A DNA stretch of 64,000 nt from Dyadobacter beijingensis DSM 21582 (GCF_000382205.1 NZ_KB907788.1:620001-684000); one strand, 5' to 3'; positions 42,925 to 52,560 are shown, numbered from the stretch's first letter. The notes: generated by a model from the letters alone, not told the origin. Made by a program: numbers and translations.

Positions 42925-44643
42925 ATGAAAAAGATATTCATACCGGTCCTGCTGGTCATCGCTACCTCCTGCGGGGATGATTTCCTCGAAAAACGGCCGC
43001 AGGGGCAATACAGTCCCGACATTATCCTCACTACGGCGGGCATCGAGGGGGCATTGGTGGGCGCATACGCATTGCTGGACGGCATCGGCACAAGCGGCGT
43101 GACGTCCTGGCACGGCGCGGTGTCCAACTGGATTTTCGGCAGCGTCGTTTCCGATGACGCCTACAAAGGTTCCGACGCCGGAGACCAGCCAGAGCAGACC
43201 TTTCTCGAACGCTACGTCTGGCTTTCCACCAACACGCATATTTACGGCAAATGGCGGAGCCTGTACGACGGCATCGCCCGTACCAACGACGTGCTGAAAT
43301 CGCTGCCGAAGGTGCAAGGCCTGTCCGACGCCCGCAAAGCGCAGATTACCGCCGAAGCACGCTTCCTGCGGGGGCACTACCATTTCGAAGCGAAGAAAAT
43401 GTGGGGCAATATCTCGTACCTTGACGAGCAGACCTGGGACCCCGAAAGCCCGGAAAGCGTGCTGGTGCCAAACACGGAAGACGCCTGGCCGAAGATCGAA
43501 GCAGACTTTAAATTCGCCGCCGAAAACCTGCCGGCATCACAAACCGAGCCGGGAAGGCCAACGAAGTTCGCGGCTTACGCTTACCTCGGCAAATGCCATA
43601 TGTTCCAGGGTTTTCCCAAGGGCCAGGCGAATGTACAGCACCTTACCGCCGCCAAAGAAGCATTACTGCAAGTGGTGAACAGCGGAAAGTACAAGCTCGT
43701 AGATCGTTTTCATGATAATTTCGCCGCCGAAACCCGGAATAATGCCGAGTCGGTTTTCGAGGTACAATACACCGTTACCTCGGCCGACGGATCTGGCGGT
43801 AACCAGGGCGATGAGCTGACATATATGTACCCCAATGGTCCGGGCGGCTGCTGCGGCTTTTTCCAGGCATCGCAAAACCTCGTGAATGCGTATAAAACGG
43901 ATGAAAAAGGTTTGCCGCTGATCAAGACATTCAATGATTCGAATGTGAAAAACGACGAGGGCCTGCTTTCTTCCGCGCCGTTTGAGCCTTACACCGGCCG
44001 GCTCGACGCCCGCCTGGACTGGACATTGGGCCGCCGCGGCATTCCCTACATTGACTGGGGCGTGCATCCGGGCCGGTTTTGGATTCGTGACCAATCATAT
44101 GCCGGGCCATATTCGTCGAAAAAGCAGATCGTCAGCAAAGCGGAATCCGGCAAAACGGGTAACCCGCGCCTGAGCACAAACAATTACCGCCTCATGCGTT
44201 ACGATCACGTGCTCCTGTGGCTGGCCGAATGTGAAGTAGAGCTCGGTAACCTTGAAAAAGCGCGTGAGTACGTGAATATGATCCGCAAAAGAGCCGCTAA
44301 CCCGGACGGGTTCGTGAAAGCCGACGACGGCAAACCCGCCGCCAACTACGTGGTAGGCCTCTACATCGACGCCTGGAAAGACGCCGTCGCCGCCCGCGAG
44401 GCCGTACGCTTCGAAACCCGGCTGGAATTTGCGATGGAAGGCCACCGGTTCTTCGATCTGGTCCGCTGGGGCGTAGCCGCGCAGGTACTGAATGCATTCC
44501 TGGAAAAAGAAAAAACACTCCGCACATACCTGAGCGGCGCAAAGTTCGAGGAGCGGCACCAGTACTACCCGATCCCACAGCAGGCCATCGTGTACAGCAC
44601 CAAAAATGGCAAAGCCACATTAACCCAAAACACTGGCTACTAG
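42925..44643 (+). CDS. SusD/RagB-family outer-membrane lipoprotein
   Basis: 572 residues with lipobox VIATSC (Cys about 16), then GDDFLEKRPQGQYSPD. Family signatures include ARFLRGHYHFEAKKMWGNI and the C-terminal RFETRLEFAMEGHRFFDLVRWG. It is the ligand-binding lid of the SusC upstream. A perfect 10-bp hairpin follows its stop, probably limiting expression of the downstream cytochrome-type gene. Confidence 0.95.
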   Translation: MKKIFIPVLLVIATSCGDDFLEKRPQGQYSPDIILTTAGIEGALVGAYALLDGIGTSGVTSWHGAVSNWIFGSVVSDDAYKGSDAGDQPEQTFLERYVWLSTNTHIYGKWRSLYDGIARTNDVLKSLPKVQGLSDARKAQITAEARFLRGHYHFEAKKMWGNISYLDEQTWDPESPESVLVPNTEDAWPKIEADFKFAAENLPASQTEPGRPTKFAAYAYLGKCHMFQGFPKGQANVQHLTAAKEALLQVVNSGKYKLVDRFHDNFAAETRNNAESVFEVQYTVTSADGSGGNQGDELTYMYPNGPGGCCGFFQASQNLVNAYKTDEKGLPLIKTFNDSNVKNDEGLLSSAPFEPYTGRLDARLDWTLGRRGIPYIDWGVHPGRFWIRDQSYAGPYSSKKQIVSKAESGKTGNPRLSTNNYRLMRYDHVLLWLAECEVELGNLEKAREYVNMIRKRAANPDGFVKADDGKPAANYVVGLYIDAWKDAVAAREAVRFETRLEFAMEGHRFFDLVRWGVAAQVLNAFLEKEKTLRTYLSGAKFEERHQYYPIPQQAIVYSTKNGKATLTQNTGY

Positions 44644-44658
44644 CCAAAAACAATCCTC

Positions 44659-44682
44659 TGCCGTCGACCTAAGTCGACGGCA
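44659..44682. terminator. perfect hairpin after SusD (partial terminator or stabiliser)
   Basis: TGCCGTCGAC and GTCGACGGCA surround a CTAA tetraloop. There is no T run, so some read-through to the next gene is likely. Confidence 0.6.
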
Positions 44683-44814
44683 ATTGGGGACCTTTGCCAG
44701 CTGCTTTTTTAAGAAAATTTATTAAATTCAGATTAAGAAGATGGAGAATTGCGTGAATGAATGCTTTGTTATTTGTTATCAATCATGGGCTGCCCGCTAA
44801 TATTTAAGTTTTGA

Positions 44815-47800
44815 ATGATGTTGAATTCCTGGTTAAAATATAGTTTGCTTTTCCCCGCCGCCGGGATTTTCCTGTTGTCCTGTGACAAACAGGTAGATAT
44901 CCCCGACGACGTGGCCGCCGAAATGAATGCGCTGGTGGCCCCGGTGGATTACACCTATGATGTGAAGCCGATCCTGTCCGATCGCTGTTTCGCGTGCCAT
45001 GGGCCGGACGCCAATCACCAAAAGGCGAACCTGCGCCTGGACGTTGCCGAAGTAGCTTACAAAAAGGAAGGGGAAAATGGCTTGAAAGCGATCAAACCCG
45101 GCAAACCGGGCAGCAGCGAGCTCGTGCACCGCATTCTCTCTGCCGATCCCGACGTCGTGATGCCTACACCGGAATCGCATTTGTCGCTGACGGCCCGGGA
45201 GAAAGCTATTTTGATCCGCTGGGTAGAGGAAGGCGCCGAATACAAGCCGCATTGGGCATTCACCAAAGTGGAAAAACCGGCATTGCCGAAGGTGAAGAAC
45301 GAAGCCTGGGTGCGCAACGACATCGACCGGTTTATTCTCAAAAAACTGGAAGACAAAAACCTCAAACCATCGCCGGAAGCTGAAAGAACGACATTGCTCC
45401 GCCGCGTATCGCTCGATTTGACGGGCTTGCCGCCGACACCCGAAGAAGTAGCGGCGTTTCTGAACGACCAATCGCCGAATGCGTACGAAAAAGCCGTGGA
45501 CAAGCTGCTGGCATCGCCGCATTATGGCGAGCATATGGCCGTGCCGTGGCTGGATGCCGCCCGCTATGCCGATACCCACGGCTACCAGGACGACGGCCTG
45601 CGCACCGCCTGGCCATTCCGCGACTGGGTGATCAACTCCTTTAACCGCAACCAGCCTTACGATCAGTTTGTGACCTGGCAGCTCGCCGGCGACATGCTGC
45701 CCAACCCGACCCGCGACATGATGGTGGCGACGGCATTCAACCGGATGCACCAGCAGAGCCAGGAAGGAGGCATTATCCCCGAAGAGTACCGGAGCGCCTA
45801 CGTTTCCGACCGCGTGGATACCTTTGGCAAGACATTCCTGGGCCTGACCGTCGAGTGTGCGCGCTGTCACGACCACAAGTATGACCCGATCAGCCATAAG
45901 GATTACTATTCGCTGTATGCGTTTTTCAATAATAATGATGAAAACGGGCAGATTCCCTACAACGGCGAGGCCAGTCCGGCCATTACGCTGCCAACGCCGG
46001 AAGCGGATGCGAAACTGAAATTTATCCATGCCAATCTGACGAAGGAACGCTCTTCGATGACTGCCAATGCGGCCACTTACGAGCGCAACTTTCAGCAATG
46101 GCTTGCTACCGCCCGTACGGCACCGGAAAAAGCATTGTTGCCGGAAAAGACCGATCTCCTGGGCCATTTCACGTTCGACGAGCCAAAGGGGAAAGAGTTT
46201 GCCAACCTCGCCGATCCGAAGCACAAAGCCAATGCCGAAGGGGATGATAGCCTTTCGAATGTTGCTTCCCGCAATGGCCGCATCGGAAAGGCCCGGTACA
46301 TTTTCGGCGAAAATGCCGTGAGTTTCGGTGACAACTTCGCATTCTTTGAACGGAACCAGCCATTCAGCATCAGCATTTGGCTGAACCTGCACGATCCGGC
46401 GGTAAGTGGCTCGCTGGTGCACAAAAGTAATGGCGTGATGAACGGTTACCGCGGCTGGAATGTGTTTCGGGAAAAAGATGGGCGTATCCGTTTGACGATC
46501 AGTCATGTGTGGCCGGAGAATGCAATAGAGATACAAACTGTCGAAAAGTTTCCGATGGACAAATGGACACAGCTGGGCTTCACTTATGATGGTATGAGCA
46601 AAGCCTCAGGCCTGAAATTGTATGTGAACGGCCAGCCCGCGAAAGTGACCGTGCATAATGACCATTTGACGGAAAGCATTTTGTTCGGGAAAAATAAGAC
46701 GAACTGGTACGTAGACCGGCTGAATATCGGCCGGTTGTCGGACCAGCGGACGAAAAACTTCGAAGTGGACGAGTTCCGCATTTATACCCGCGCGGTGAGC
46801 CCGCTGGAAATGCAGGGCTTGTTTACCCTGAAAAATGAATTGCTGACGGCCTTGAAAACACCTGCCGCACAGCTGAAACCGGCTCAGCTCGCGTCGTTGA
46901 AAGATTATTACCTGACCAATATCGACGCCGGGTATAAAAAAGAACTGGCGGCAAGCAGGGCGCTGATCGGCGAGGAGACGGAGATCATGGACAAGCAGAT
47001 CGACGTGATGGTCATGAAAGAGCGCAAATTTCCCCGTAAGACATTCATTCTCAACCGCGGCGCATACGACGCGCCGGGTAAGGCCGTAACGAGCGACACC
47101 CCGGACGCATTCTTTAAAATACCGAAAGAATACCCGAGAAACCGATTAGGACTGGCTAAATGGCTGACGGACAAAGACCACCCGCTGTTCACCCGTGTGA
47201 CGGTGAACCGGTTCTGGATGATGTATTTCGGAAAAGGGATCGTCGTTTCCAGCGACGATTACGGTAACCAGGGCGAGCTGCCGACACATCCGGAATTGCT
47301 CGATTACCTCGCGGCACGTTTCCGCGAATCCGGCTGGAATGTGAAGGCCATGCAAAAACTGATCGTCACCTCGGCTACCTACCGGCAATCGTCCAGGATC
47401 GAGCCGAGTGCAAAGGACGTCGATCCGGACAACCGCCTGTATGCACGCGGCCCCAGCTACCGCATGAGCGCCGAGCAGATTCGTGATAATGCGCTGGCAT
47501 CGAGCGGATTACTTACGCGCCGGGTAGGGGGCAAGAGTGCGTACCCGTACCAGCCCGCGGGCCTGTGGGAAGCGCTCGCGACACGTAACGAGGTGACTTA
47601 CAAGCAGCAGCATGGCGACAGTCTGTACCGCAGGAGCCTTTACACGATTTGGAAACGCAGCTCGCCGCCTCCGATGATGCTCAATTTCGACGCGGCCGAA
47701 CGGCACTTTTGCATTACCAAACGGCAAAAAACCAGCACCCCGTTGCAGGCACTGGTGGTCATGAATGACCCGCAGTTTGTGGAAGCGTCGCGCGTTTTGG

Positions 47801-48081
47801 CACAGCATATGCTGAAAAACGGCAAAACCATCGACGAGCAGATCGACTATGCATTCACCGCATTGACGAGCCGCCGGCCCGATCCGAAGGAGAAAATGGT
47901 ATTGAAAGAGCTATATGACGAAGAATTGAAGGATTTCAGCCATAATCCCCAACGTATGAAAGCCATTCTGGCGGCCGGCGAGTACCCGGTGGACAAGACG
48001 CTGAACCCGGCACAACTGGCAGCCGGAACGATCGTGGCGAGCACGGTGATGAATTTTGACGAATTTTTGATCAAGCGATAA
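44815..48081 (+). CDS. planctomycete-type cytochrome / DUF1549 / DUF1553 lipoprotein
   Basis: 1088 residues. Lipobox FLLSC (Cys about 23), then a PSCyt1-type cytochrome domain with the haem motif CFACH (Cys58, Cys61, His62). A DUF1549 domain (about 165-370) contains a second CxxCH, CARCHDHKYDPI (Cys348). A concanavalin/LamG-like domain follows (about 445-660), then DUF1553 from about 770, with KAMQKLIVTSATYRQSS and TPLQALVVMNDPQFVEASR. Such proteins abound in Planctomycetes and Verrucomicrobia beside DUF1501 genes and are tied to complex-polysaccharide use, with mechanism unknown. Its DUF1501 partner starts 11 bases after the stop. Confidence 0.9.
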   Translation: MMLNSWLKYSLLFPAAGIFLLSCDKQVDIPDDVAAEMNALVAPVDYTYDVKPILSDRCFACHGPDANHQKANLRLDVAEVAYKKEGENGLKAIKPGKPGSSELVHRILSADPDVVMPTPESHLSLTAREKAILIRWVEEGAEYKPHWAFTKVEKPALPKVKNEAWVRNDIDRFILKKLEDKNLKPSPEAERTTLLRRVSLDLTGLPPTPEEVAAFLNDQSPNAYEKAVDKLLASPHYGEHMAVPWLDAARYADTHGYQDDGLRTAWPFRDWVINSFNRNQPYDQFVTWQLAGDMLPNPTRDMMVATAFNRMHQQSQEGGIIPEEYRSAYVSDRVDTFGKTFLGLTVECARCHDHKYDPISHKDYYSLYAFFNNNDENGQIPYNGEASPAITLPTPEADAKLKFIHANLTKERSSMTANAATYERNFQQWLATARTAPEKALLPEKTDLLGHFTFDEPKGKEFANLADPKHKANAEGDDSLSNVASRNGRIGKARYIFGENAVSFGDNFAFFERNQPFSISIWLNLHDPAVSGSLVHKSNGVMNGYRGWNVFREKDGRIRLTISHVWPENAIEIQTVEKFPMDKWTQLGFTYDGMSKASGLKLYVNGQPAKVTVHNDHLTESILFGKNKTNWYVDRLNIGRLSDQRTKNFEVDEFRIYTRAVSPLEMQGLFTLKNELLTALKTPAAQLKPAQLASLKDYYLTNIDAGYKKELAASRALIGEETEIMDKQIDVMVMKERKFPRKTFILNRGAYDAPGKAVTSDTPDAFFKIPKEYPRNRLGLAKWLTDKDHPLFTRVTVNRFWMMYFGKGIVVSSDDYGNQGELPTHPELLDYLAARFRESGWNVKAMQKLIVTSATYRQSSRIEPSAKDVDPDNRLYARGPSYRMSAEQIRDNALASSGLLTRRVGGKSAYPYQPAGLWEALATRNEVTYKQQHGDSLYRRSLYTIWKRSSPPPMMLNFDAAERHFCITKRQKTSTPLQALVVMNDPQFVEASRVLAQHMLKNGKTIDEQIDYAFTALTSRRPDPKEKMVLKELYDEELKDFSHNPQRMKAILAAGEYPVDKTLNPAQLAAGTIVASTVMNFDEFLIKR

Positions 48082-48092
48082 CAATCAAAGCA

Positions 48093-49571
48093 ATGAGCCT
48101 TTACAGAGAACTTGAAAACCATGTCCACGAACAATTGAGCAGGCGTAATTTCCTCTCGAAGACCAGCTTGGGCCTGGGTGCAGCAGCGATGGCGTCGCTT
48201 TTGAGTGCGGATCATTCGCTCGCCAAAAAGGTGGGCGAAAAAGGGGCTGAGGCGGCCGGTTTGCCGATCGGGCATCCGCATTTCGCGCCGAAGGCCAAGC
48301 GGGTCATTTATCTCTTTCAAAGCGGCGCACCATCGCAGCTCGAACTGTTCGACTACAAGCCGAAACTGGAAGAAATGTGGGGCAAAGACCTGCCCGAGTC
48401 GGTGCGGAAGGGGCAGCGGCTAACTGGTATGACTGCCGGGCAAAGCAGCTTTCCGCTGGCGGCATCGAAATACAAATTTGCCCGACATGGTGATAATGAT
48501 ATGATGATCAGTGAGTTGATGCCTTATACGTCGGGCATTGTGAACGACGTCACATTCATTCGCTCGATGTTCACCGAGGCCATTAACCACGACCCGGCTG
48601 TAACTTTTTTCCAGACGGGCAGCCAGCAGGGCGGCAGGCCGTCGTGGGGATCCTGGGTGAGTTACGGGCTTGGTTCCGACAACCAGAACATGCCGTCGTT
48701 CGTGGTACTGCTCTCCAAGGGCCGCGGCGGCGATCAGCCGTTGTATGCCAAACTCTGGAGCAACGGATTTTTACCGTCCATTCATCAGGGCGTCGTGTTC
48801 CGTTCCGGTCCGGACCCTGTTTTTTACCTCAATAACCCCGAGGGAATCGACCGCACGAGCCGCCGGAGAATGCTGAATTCGCTAGCGAAATTGCAGCAGG
48901 GCCAGTTTGAAAAACTGCTCGACCCGGAGATCAACTACCGGATGGCGCAATATGAAATGGCTTATCGTATGCAAACCGCCGTGCCTGAAACGATGGATAT
49001 TTCCAAAGAGCCCGACTACATTTTCGATATGTACGGCGAGGATTCGCGCAAGCCGGGTACATTCGCGGCCAACTGCGTGCTCGCGCGGAAGCTTATTGAA
49101 AAGGACGTGAAATTCGTGCAGCTGTACCACCAGGGCTGGGACCAGCACGGTAACCTGCCGAACGATATCAAAACGATGGCCAAGAGCGTCGACCAGGCAT
49201 CGGCCGCATTGATCAACGACCTGAAACAGCGCGGGTTACTGGACGAAACGCTGGTTGTGTGGGGCGGGGAATTCGGCCGGGGCGCCTATTCGCAGGGTAA
49301 GCTCACACGCGATAACTACGGCCGCGACCATCATCCGCGCAGCTTCACGATCTGGATGGCGGGAGCGGGCGTGAAGAAAGGGTTCGTGTACGGCCAGACG
49401 GACGATTTTGGCTACAATATCGTCAAGGACCCCGTGCATGTGCATGATTTCCAGGCAACCGTGATGCATTTGATGGGCATCGATCACGAGCAGCTGGTAT
49501 TCAAGCACCAGGGCCGCCGCTACCGTCTTACCGACGTGCACGGCAAGGTGGTGAAGCCGCTTTTAGTTTAG
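48093..49571 (+). CDS. Tat-exported DUF1501 (sulfatase/phosphatase-like) protein
   Basis: 492 residues. The N-terminus SRRNFLSKTSLGLGAAAMAS is a twin-arginine signal. The mature part has the DUF1501 pattern: KRVIYLFQSGAPSQLELFDYKPKL, EAINHDPAVTFFQTGSQQGGRPS, LYHQGWDQHGNLP, VVWGGEFGR and GRDHHPRSFTIWMAG. The fold is that of the alkaline-phosphatase/sulfatase superfamily, with Asp/His metal-site candidates in WDQH and GRDHH. No sulfatase formylglycine motif (CxPxR) is present, so classical sulfatase activity is unlikely. It pairs with the preceding cytochrome/DUF1553 protein and ends at a strong terminator. Confidence 0.9.
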   Translation: MSLYRELENHVHEQLSRRNFLSKTSLGLGAAAMASLLSADHSLAKKVGEKGAEAAGLPIGHPHFAPKAKRVIYLFQSGAPSQLELFDYKPKLEEMWGKDLPESVRKGQRLTGMTAGQSSFPLAASKYKFARHGDNDMMISELMPYTSGIVNDVTFIRSMFTEAINHDPAVTFFQTGSQQGGRPSWGSWVSYGLGSDNQNMPSFVVLLSKGRGGDQPLYAKLWSNGFLPSIHQGVVFRSGPDPVFYLNNPEGIDRTSRRRMLNSLAKLQQGQFEKLLDPEINYRMAQYEMAYRMQTAVPETMDISKEPDYIFDMYGEDSRKPGTFAANCVLARKLIEKDVKFVQLYHQGWDQHGNLPNDIKTMAKSVDQASAALINDLKQRGLLDETLVVWGGEFGRGAYSQGKLTRDNYGRDHHPRSFTIWMAGAGVKKGFVYGQTDDFGYNIVKDPVHVHDFQATVMHLMGIDHEQLVFKHQGRRYRLTDVHGKVVKPLLV

Positions 49572-49588
49572 AATACGAAGACTCACAC

Positions 49589-49618
49589 AAAAAAGGCGCC
49601 CGTCGGGACGCCTTTTTT
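49589..49618. terminator. bidirectional terminator
   Basis: AAAAAAGGCG pairs with CGCCTTTTTT around a 10-base loop, between the DUF1501 gene and the convergent DUF3592 gene. Confidence 0.9.
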
Positions 49619-49619
49619 G

Positions 49620-50063
49620 TTAACCGAAAAGCCATTGAAATACGGCCTTCACCGCGGAGCCGATGCCCCAGATCGAGAACAGCCAGAACACGGCGCCCAT
49701 CCCGCCAAAAACATACACCAGGAGGTAGTTACCCTGTAAATGCACGTTAGCCGGGTCTTTCGGATCGTAATAAAGCGTTACTTCTTCGCCGAGCTGATAG
49801 GCTGGCGGGTTGCGTGCTTCTGAACTGTGAAATATCCGTTCGGTGCCGTTTTTGGTGAAAAAGCGGATGGAGGGTGCCAGCGGATATTCGCGGGGTTTCA
49901 AACGATGCAGGTCTATCACAATGCCTTTTGTTTCGATACCGTTTTCGATCAGGTTCCGGCTGTTACGGTAGGTGGTATACGATATAATGATAAATACGGC
50001 GCCAACCGAGAAAAACAGCAGCACGAACAGTTCGTAACCCGGAATTCCTTTACTTGTTTCCAT
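49620..50063 (-). CDS. DUF3592 membrane protein
   Basis: 147 residues with an N-terminal membrane helix (about 10-30) and a second near the C-terminus (about 112-135). Between them is a small beta domain, GIETKGIVIDLHR, PSIRFFTKNGTE, GEEVTLYYDPKDP, characteristic of DUF3592. Function unknown. It is the last of four same-strand small envelope genes. Confidence 0.75.
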   Translation of the reverse strand: METSKGIPGYELFVLLFFSVGAVFIIISYTTYRNSRNLIENGIETKGIVIDLHRLKPREYPLAPSIRFFTKNGTERIFHSSEARNPPAYQLGEEVTLYYDPKDPANVHLQGNYLLVYVFGGMGAVFWLFSIWGIGSAVKAVFQWLFG

Positions 50064-50075
50064 GATTTCCGAAGG

Positions 50076-50426
50076 TTAAAGCCACTGGTAAATCTGGTAA
50101 AAAGTGCCTTCGAAATGCTTGGGCGGCCGTTTCGTAGAATTCGCAAACGGATAAAAGCCGCGTTCCGCCGTGCCGGTGCCTGTTGCGAGGTTCAGGCGGA
50201 GATCGCAGTACTCGCGGCCGGGGTAGAGGCGCGTTTTCAGCTCTACCGTGGAATCGTCGATCCAGATGGCCTCGTCGCAGCTCCACGTGGAGGGCATATC
50301 GAAGAGCAGCTGATTGTTTTGCACGCGGTAAATGCCCGGTTCATTGATCCAATGGCTCATACGCACTTCGTAGGCGCCGAATCTGACGGTATAGGTATTT
50401 TGCGGTGAGGGGACTGGGTCGACCAT
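50076..50426 (-). CDS. hypothetical protein, 116 aa
   Basis: No signal peptide or membrane segment. The sequence is beta-rich with many aromatic and charged residues (GIYRVQNNQLLFDMPSTW, TVELKTRLYPGREY). This reads like one half of a lipocalin- or allergen-type sandwich, but no family can be named. It is 12 bases from its neighbours on both sides, so it is probably co-expressed with the two membrane proteins. Confidence 0.55.
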   Translation of the reverse strand: MVDPVPSPQNTYTVRFGAYEVRMSHWINEPGIYRVQNNQLLFDMPSTWSCDEAIWIDDSTVELKTRLYPGREYCDLRLNLATGTGTAERGFYPFANSTKRPPKHFEGTFYQIYQWL

Positions 50427-50438
50427 GTTGGAGGAATT

Positions 50439-50843
50439 TCAGGATTTGAATTTGACATACAGCGAAACGCCGATCATGCCGAGAAACAGAAGTATGACAC
50501 CGAAAATGACCAGCATAATCCACAGGGTGCCTACGCCCGAGTTGCGCGAATCGTGGTAGTCGATTTTACTGCAAAAGCCGGTGGCCAGGAAAACAATGCC
50601 GGCCAAACCGGCAATGCCTATACGCACCATCGACCAGCCCAGGGTGGTCTGCATCCAGAACAGCGGCACAAACGAAAGCGCGATGGCACCCAGCAGAAAG
50701 TACCACGAAAGGCTTTCGAGCCGCACATTGCCCGGCTCCGTAGCAGGCTGGTTGGTCGCGGCGACCATTAGTACAATGCCGTACCCCACCAGCCAGAAAA
50801 GTTCGGGGCCGAGCAGGAGCGTAGCCATGCGGTTGGTGTTCAT
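50439..50843 (-). CDS. hypothetical four-helix membrane protein
   Basis: 134 residues with four hydrophobic segments (about 8-30, 45-63, 70-90 and 108-130) and a short polar loop CSKIDYHDSRNSG before the last. Family not recognised. Two bases separate it from the upstream exported DUF4468-like gene. Confidence 0.6.
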   Translation of the reverse strand: MNTNRMATLLLGPELFWLVGYGIVLMVAATNQPATEPGNVRLESLSWYFLLGAIALSFVPLFWMQTTLGWSMVRIGIAGLAGIVFLATGFCSKIDYHDSRNSGVGTLWIMLVIFGVILLFLGMIGVSLYVKFKS

Positions 50844-50845
50844 GG

Positions 50846-51346
50846 TCAGAACGCCTTGTAATCCCTGACGTTAGCCTGCAAGTCGGCGAGCATTTCTTTC
50901 AGCTTGCCTTCCAGATCGGCGGCAGCGGCTTTGTGCTCGGCTTTCTGGCTGAAAACGTCCAGCGCCACGGTGCGGCCGCCATTCCCGTCCTGATACTCCA
51001 CATTGGCGACCGAGGCGCGGTACTTGCGGTTGGCGCATTCGATAGCGAGCACATAAGCGAATTTGTAAATGCCGCCGGCATTACTGTCCGAGCGTGGGAC
51101 GATGATGGTTACGTGGCCCTGCGTCACGAAATCGCCGGTTTCCTTATCGTCGACGAGCGTTTTATTGTCGGGCGCCGACTGGCTGGCCCACAGGCGGGCA
51201 CGTCTGAAAATGTCGGTCAGGGAAACGCTGCCGCAATCGATGGTTTCAGTGTAGGCAATTTTGGTTTTCATAGCAGGATGGATGTAATGAGCGTGCGCGG
51301 TACCGATCATGCAGGCGAGCACGACGATCAAAATGGATTTTGACAT
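50846..51346 (-). CDS. exported DUF4468-like protein
   Basis: 166 residues from the ATG at the signal peptide, which ends near GTAHAH. The mature part TDIFRRARLWASQSAPDNKTLVDDKETGDFVTQGHVTI, with IYKFAYVLAIECANRKYRASV, follows DUF4468 (TBP-like fold) proteins of Bacteroidota. Their role is unknown. An earlier in-frame start would add 22 residues ahead of the signal peptide and is disfavoured. First gene of the small envelope cluster down to DUF3592. Confidence 0.65.
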   Translation of the reverse strand: MSKSILIVVLACMIGTAHAHYIHPAMKTKIAYTETIDCGSVSLTDIFRRARLWASQSAPDNKTLVDDKETGDFVTQGHVTIIVPRSDSNAGGIYKFAYVLAIECANRKYRASVANVEYQDGNGGRTVALDVFSQKAEHKAAAADLEGKLKEMLADLQANVRDYKAF

Positions 51347-51481
51347 AGCAGTAAATTGGTTCGATTTTGAAAAATGCGGTGCAAAAGTGCGCAGAAGAAG
51401 AGCGCGCTGCAAATAAAATGAGCTACCGGTAAATCAGTGCTATTCTTTGAGAAACAATCGGTTAACGCAATGCCATTCGAT

Positions 51482-51505
51482 AAAAAAAGCGGCCCGCAGG
51501 CCGCT
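51482..51505 (-). terminator. terminator of the GlxA-type regulator gene
   Basis: On the minus strand AGCGGCC pairs with GGCCGCT around TGCG and is followed by seven T, one base after the stop codon. Confidence 0.9.
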
Positions 51506-51506
51506 G

Positions 51507-52478
51507 TCAGTTGTCTTTGCTGTATTTGTTCCGGTATTCGACGGGCGTCAGGCCCGTCACCTTCTTGAAAACGTCGCGAAAGGCCTTCGTATCCGTATAA
51601 CCCACGTCGTACATGACCTCCGTCACGTTCTTGCGCGACACTTCGAAACTCCTTTTGGCCGCTTCCACGCGCACGCGGCGGACGTACTCATTGATCGTAT
51701 TGTTGGTGGCATTCTTGAACCGCCTCTCGAAACTCCGCCGGCTGACGCTGGCAATGTCGGCCAGGTCGATGATCGTCAGCTTTTCCGTGTAATTTTTTTC
51801 GATATAATCCTGCGCGGCGAGAATGCCGTCGTCGTTGTGGTTTTTCTGCCCTTTGAAAATCGTAAACGCCCGCTGGTTATCCCGGTCGATGTCGATGGCG
51901 AAGTATTTGGCGGCCAGGATGGCAATGTCCCGGCTGGTGTACTTTTCGAGAATGTAAATCAGCAGGTTCCAGATGGAATTGGCACCGCCGCTTGAATACA
52001 ATTTGCCCTCATCGGTAATAATGGTACCATCCACCACCTCGATCTGCGGGTATATTTCTTTAAATTCCTCATAGTAAGCCCAATGCGTGGAGCATTTGCG
52101 GCCGTCGAGCAGGCCGGTAGCGCCGAGCAGGAATGCGCCGAGGCACAGCGACGCGATCTCGGAGCCGTTCTGGTGCATGTCCAGCATCCACGGAATGGCG
52201 GGGCGGTCCAGTTCGACCGAATCGCGCAGGTTTCCGCACAATGCCGGTATTACGACGAGGTCGGTTTTGGATACTTCGCTGAGCAGCTTGTTGATACGGA
52301 TCGTGTATTCGCCGTCCTGGGCCTTGATATCGTGGCTCAGGCCGACAAATTCGACATTGAATTTAGGTTCTTTGCCCGAAGCTCGCAGGAAGTCGTTGGC
52401 GGTATTGAAAAGCCGGTAAGCAGGCGAAACAGCTTCAATGTAAGAGCATTGGGGGACATATACCGAGATATGTTTCAT
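51507..52478 (-). CDS. GlxA-family AraC-type transcriptional regulator
   Basis: 323 residues from MKHISVYVPQCSYIEAVSPAY. An N-terminal DJ-1/PfpI-like domain (about 1-185) contains GSEIASLCLGAFLLGATGLLDGR with the nucleophile-elbow Cys, and STHWAYYEEF. The C-terminal AraC domain (about 225-320) has ADIASVSRRSFERRFKNAT and VTEVMYDVGYTDTKAFRDVFKKVTGLTP. It diverges from the VOC-VOC-UvrA-like operon, which it probably controls. Confidence 0.9.
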   Translation of the reverse strand: MKHISVYVPQCSYIEAVSPAYRLFNTANDFLRASGKEPKFNVEFVGLSHDIKAQDGEYTIRINKLLSEVSKTDLVVIPALCGNLRDSVELDRPAIPWMLDMHQNGSEIASLCLGAFLLGATGLLDGRKCSTHWAYYEEFKEIYPQIEVVDGTIITDEGKLYSSGGANSIWNLLIYILEKYTSRDIAILAAKYFAIDIDRDNQRAFTIFKGQKNHNDDGILAAQDYIEKNYTEKLTIIDLADIASVSRRSFERRFKNATNNTINEYVRRVRVEAAKRSFEVSRKNVTEVMYDVGYTDTKAFRDVFKKVTGLTPVEYRNKYSKDN

Positions 52479-52497
52479 AACGATTTTGGATTTAGAA

Positions 52498-52560
52498 GGT
52501 GTAAATATAGGAAAATATTCATTTGGCATTTTTACCCCTCGGGATAGGCGTATTTACACC
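52498..52560. promoter_or_regulatory. candidate operator pair between regulator and VOC operon
   Basis: GGTGTAAATA (52498-52507) and its exact complement TATTTACACC (52551-52560) flank 43 bases in the divergent spacer. A symmetric pair of sites like this suits an AraC-type dimer. Confidence 0.5.

Noticed and set aside
41617..43383. 588-codon open frame on the minus strand
   Set aside because: It lies antisense to the SusC and SusD genes, has no family motifs or signal peptide, and its low-complexity Val/Arg/Gly-rich product is what GC-rich third positions of the sense genes produce.
44833..46536. 567-codon open frame on the minus strand
   Set aside because: Antisense shadow of the cytochrome/DUF1553 gene, whose domains and haem motifs are unambiguous.
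48093..49571. Classical formylglycine sulfatase
   Set aside because: No CxPxR motif is present; the sequence follows DUF1501, a sulfatase-like superfamily branch.
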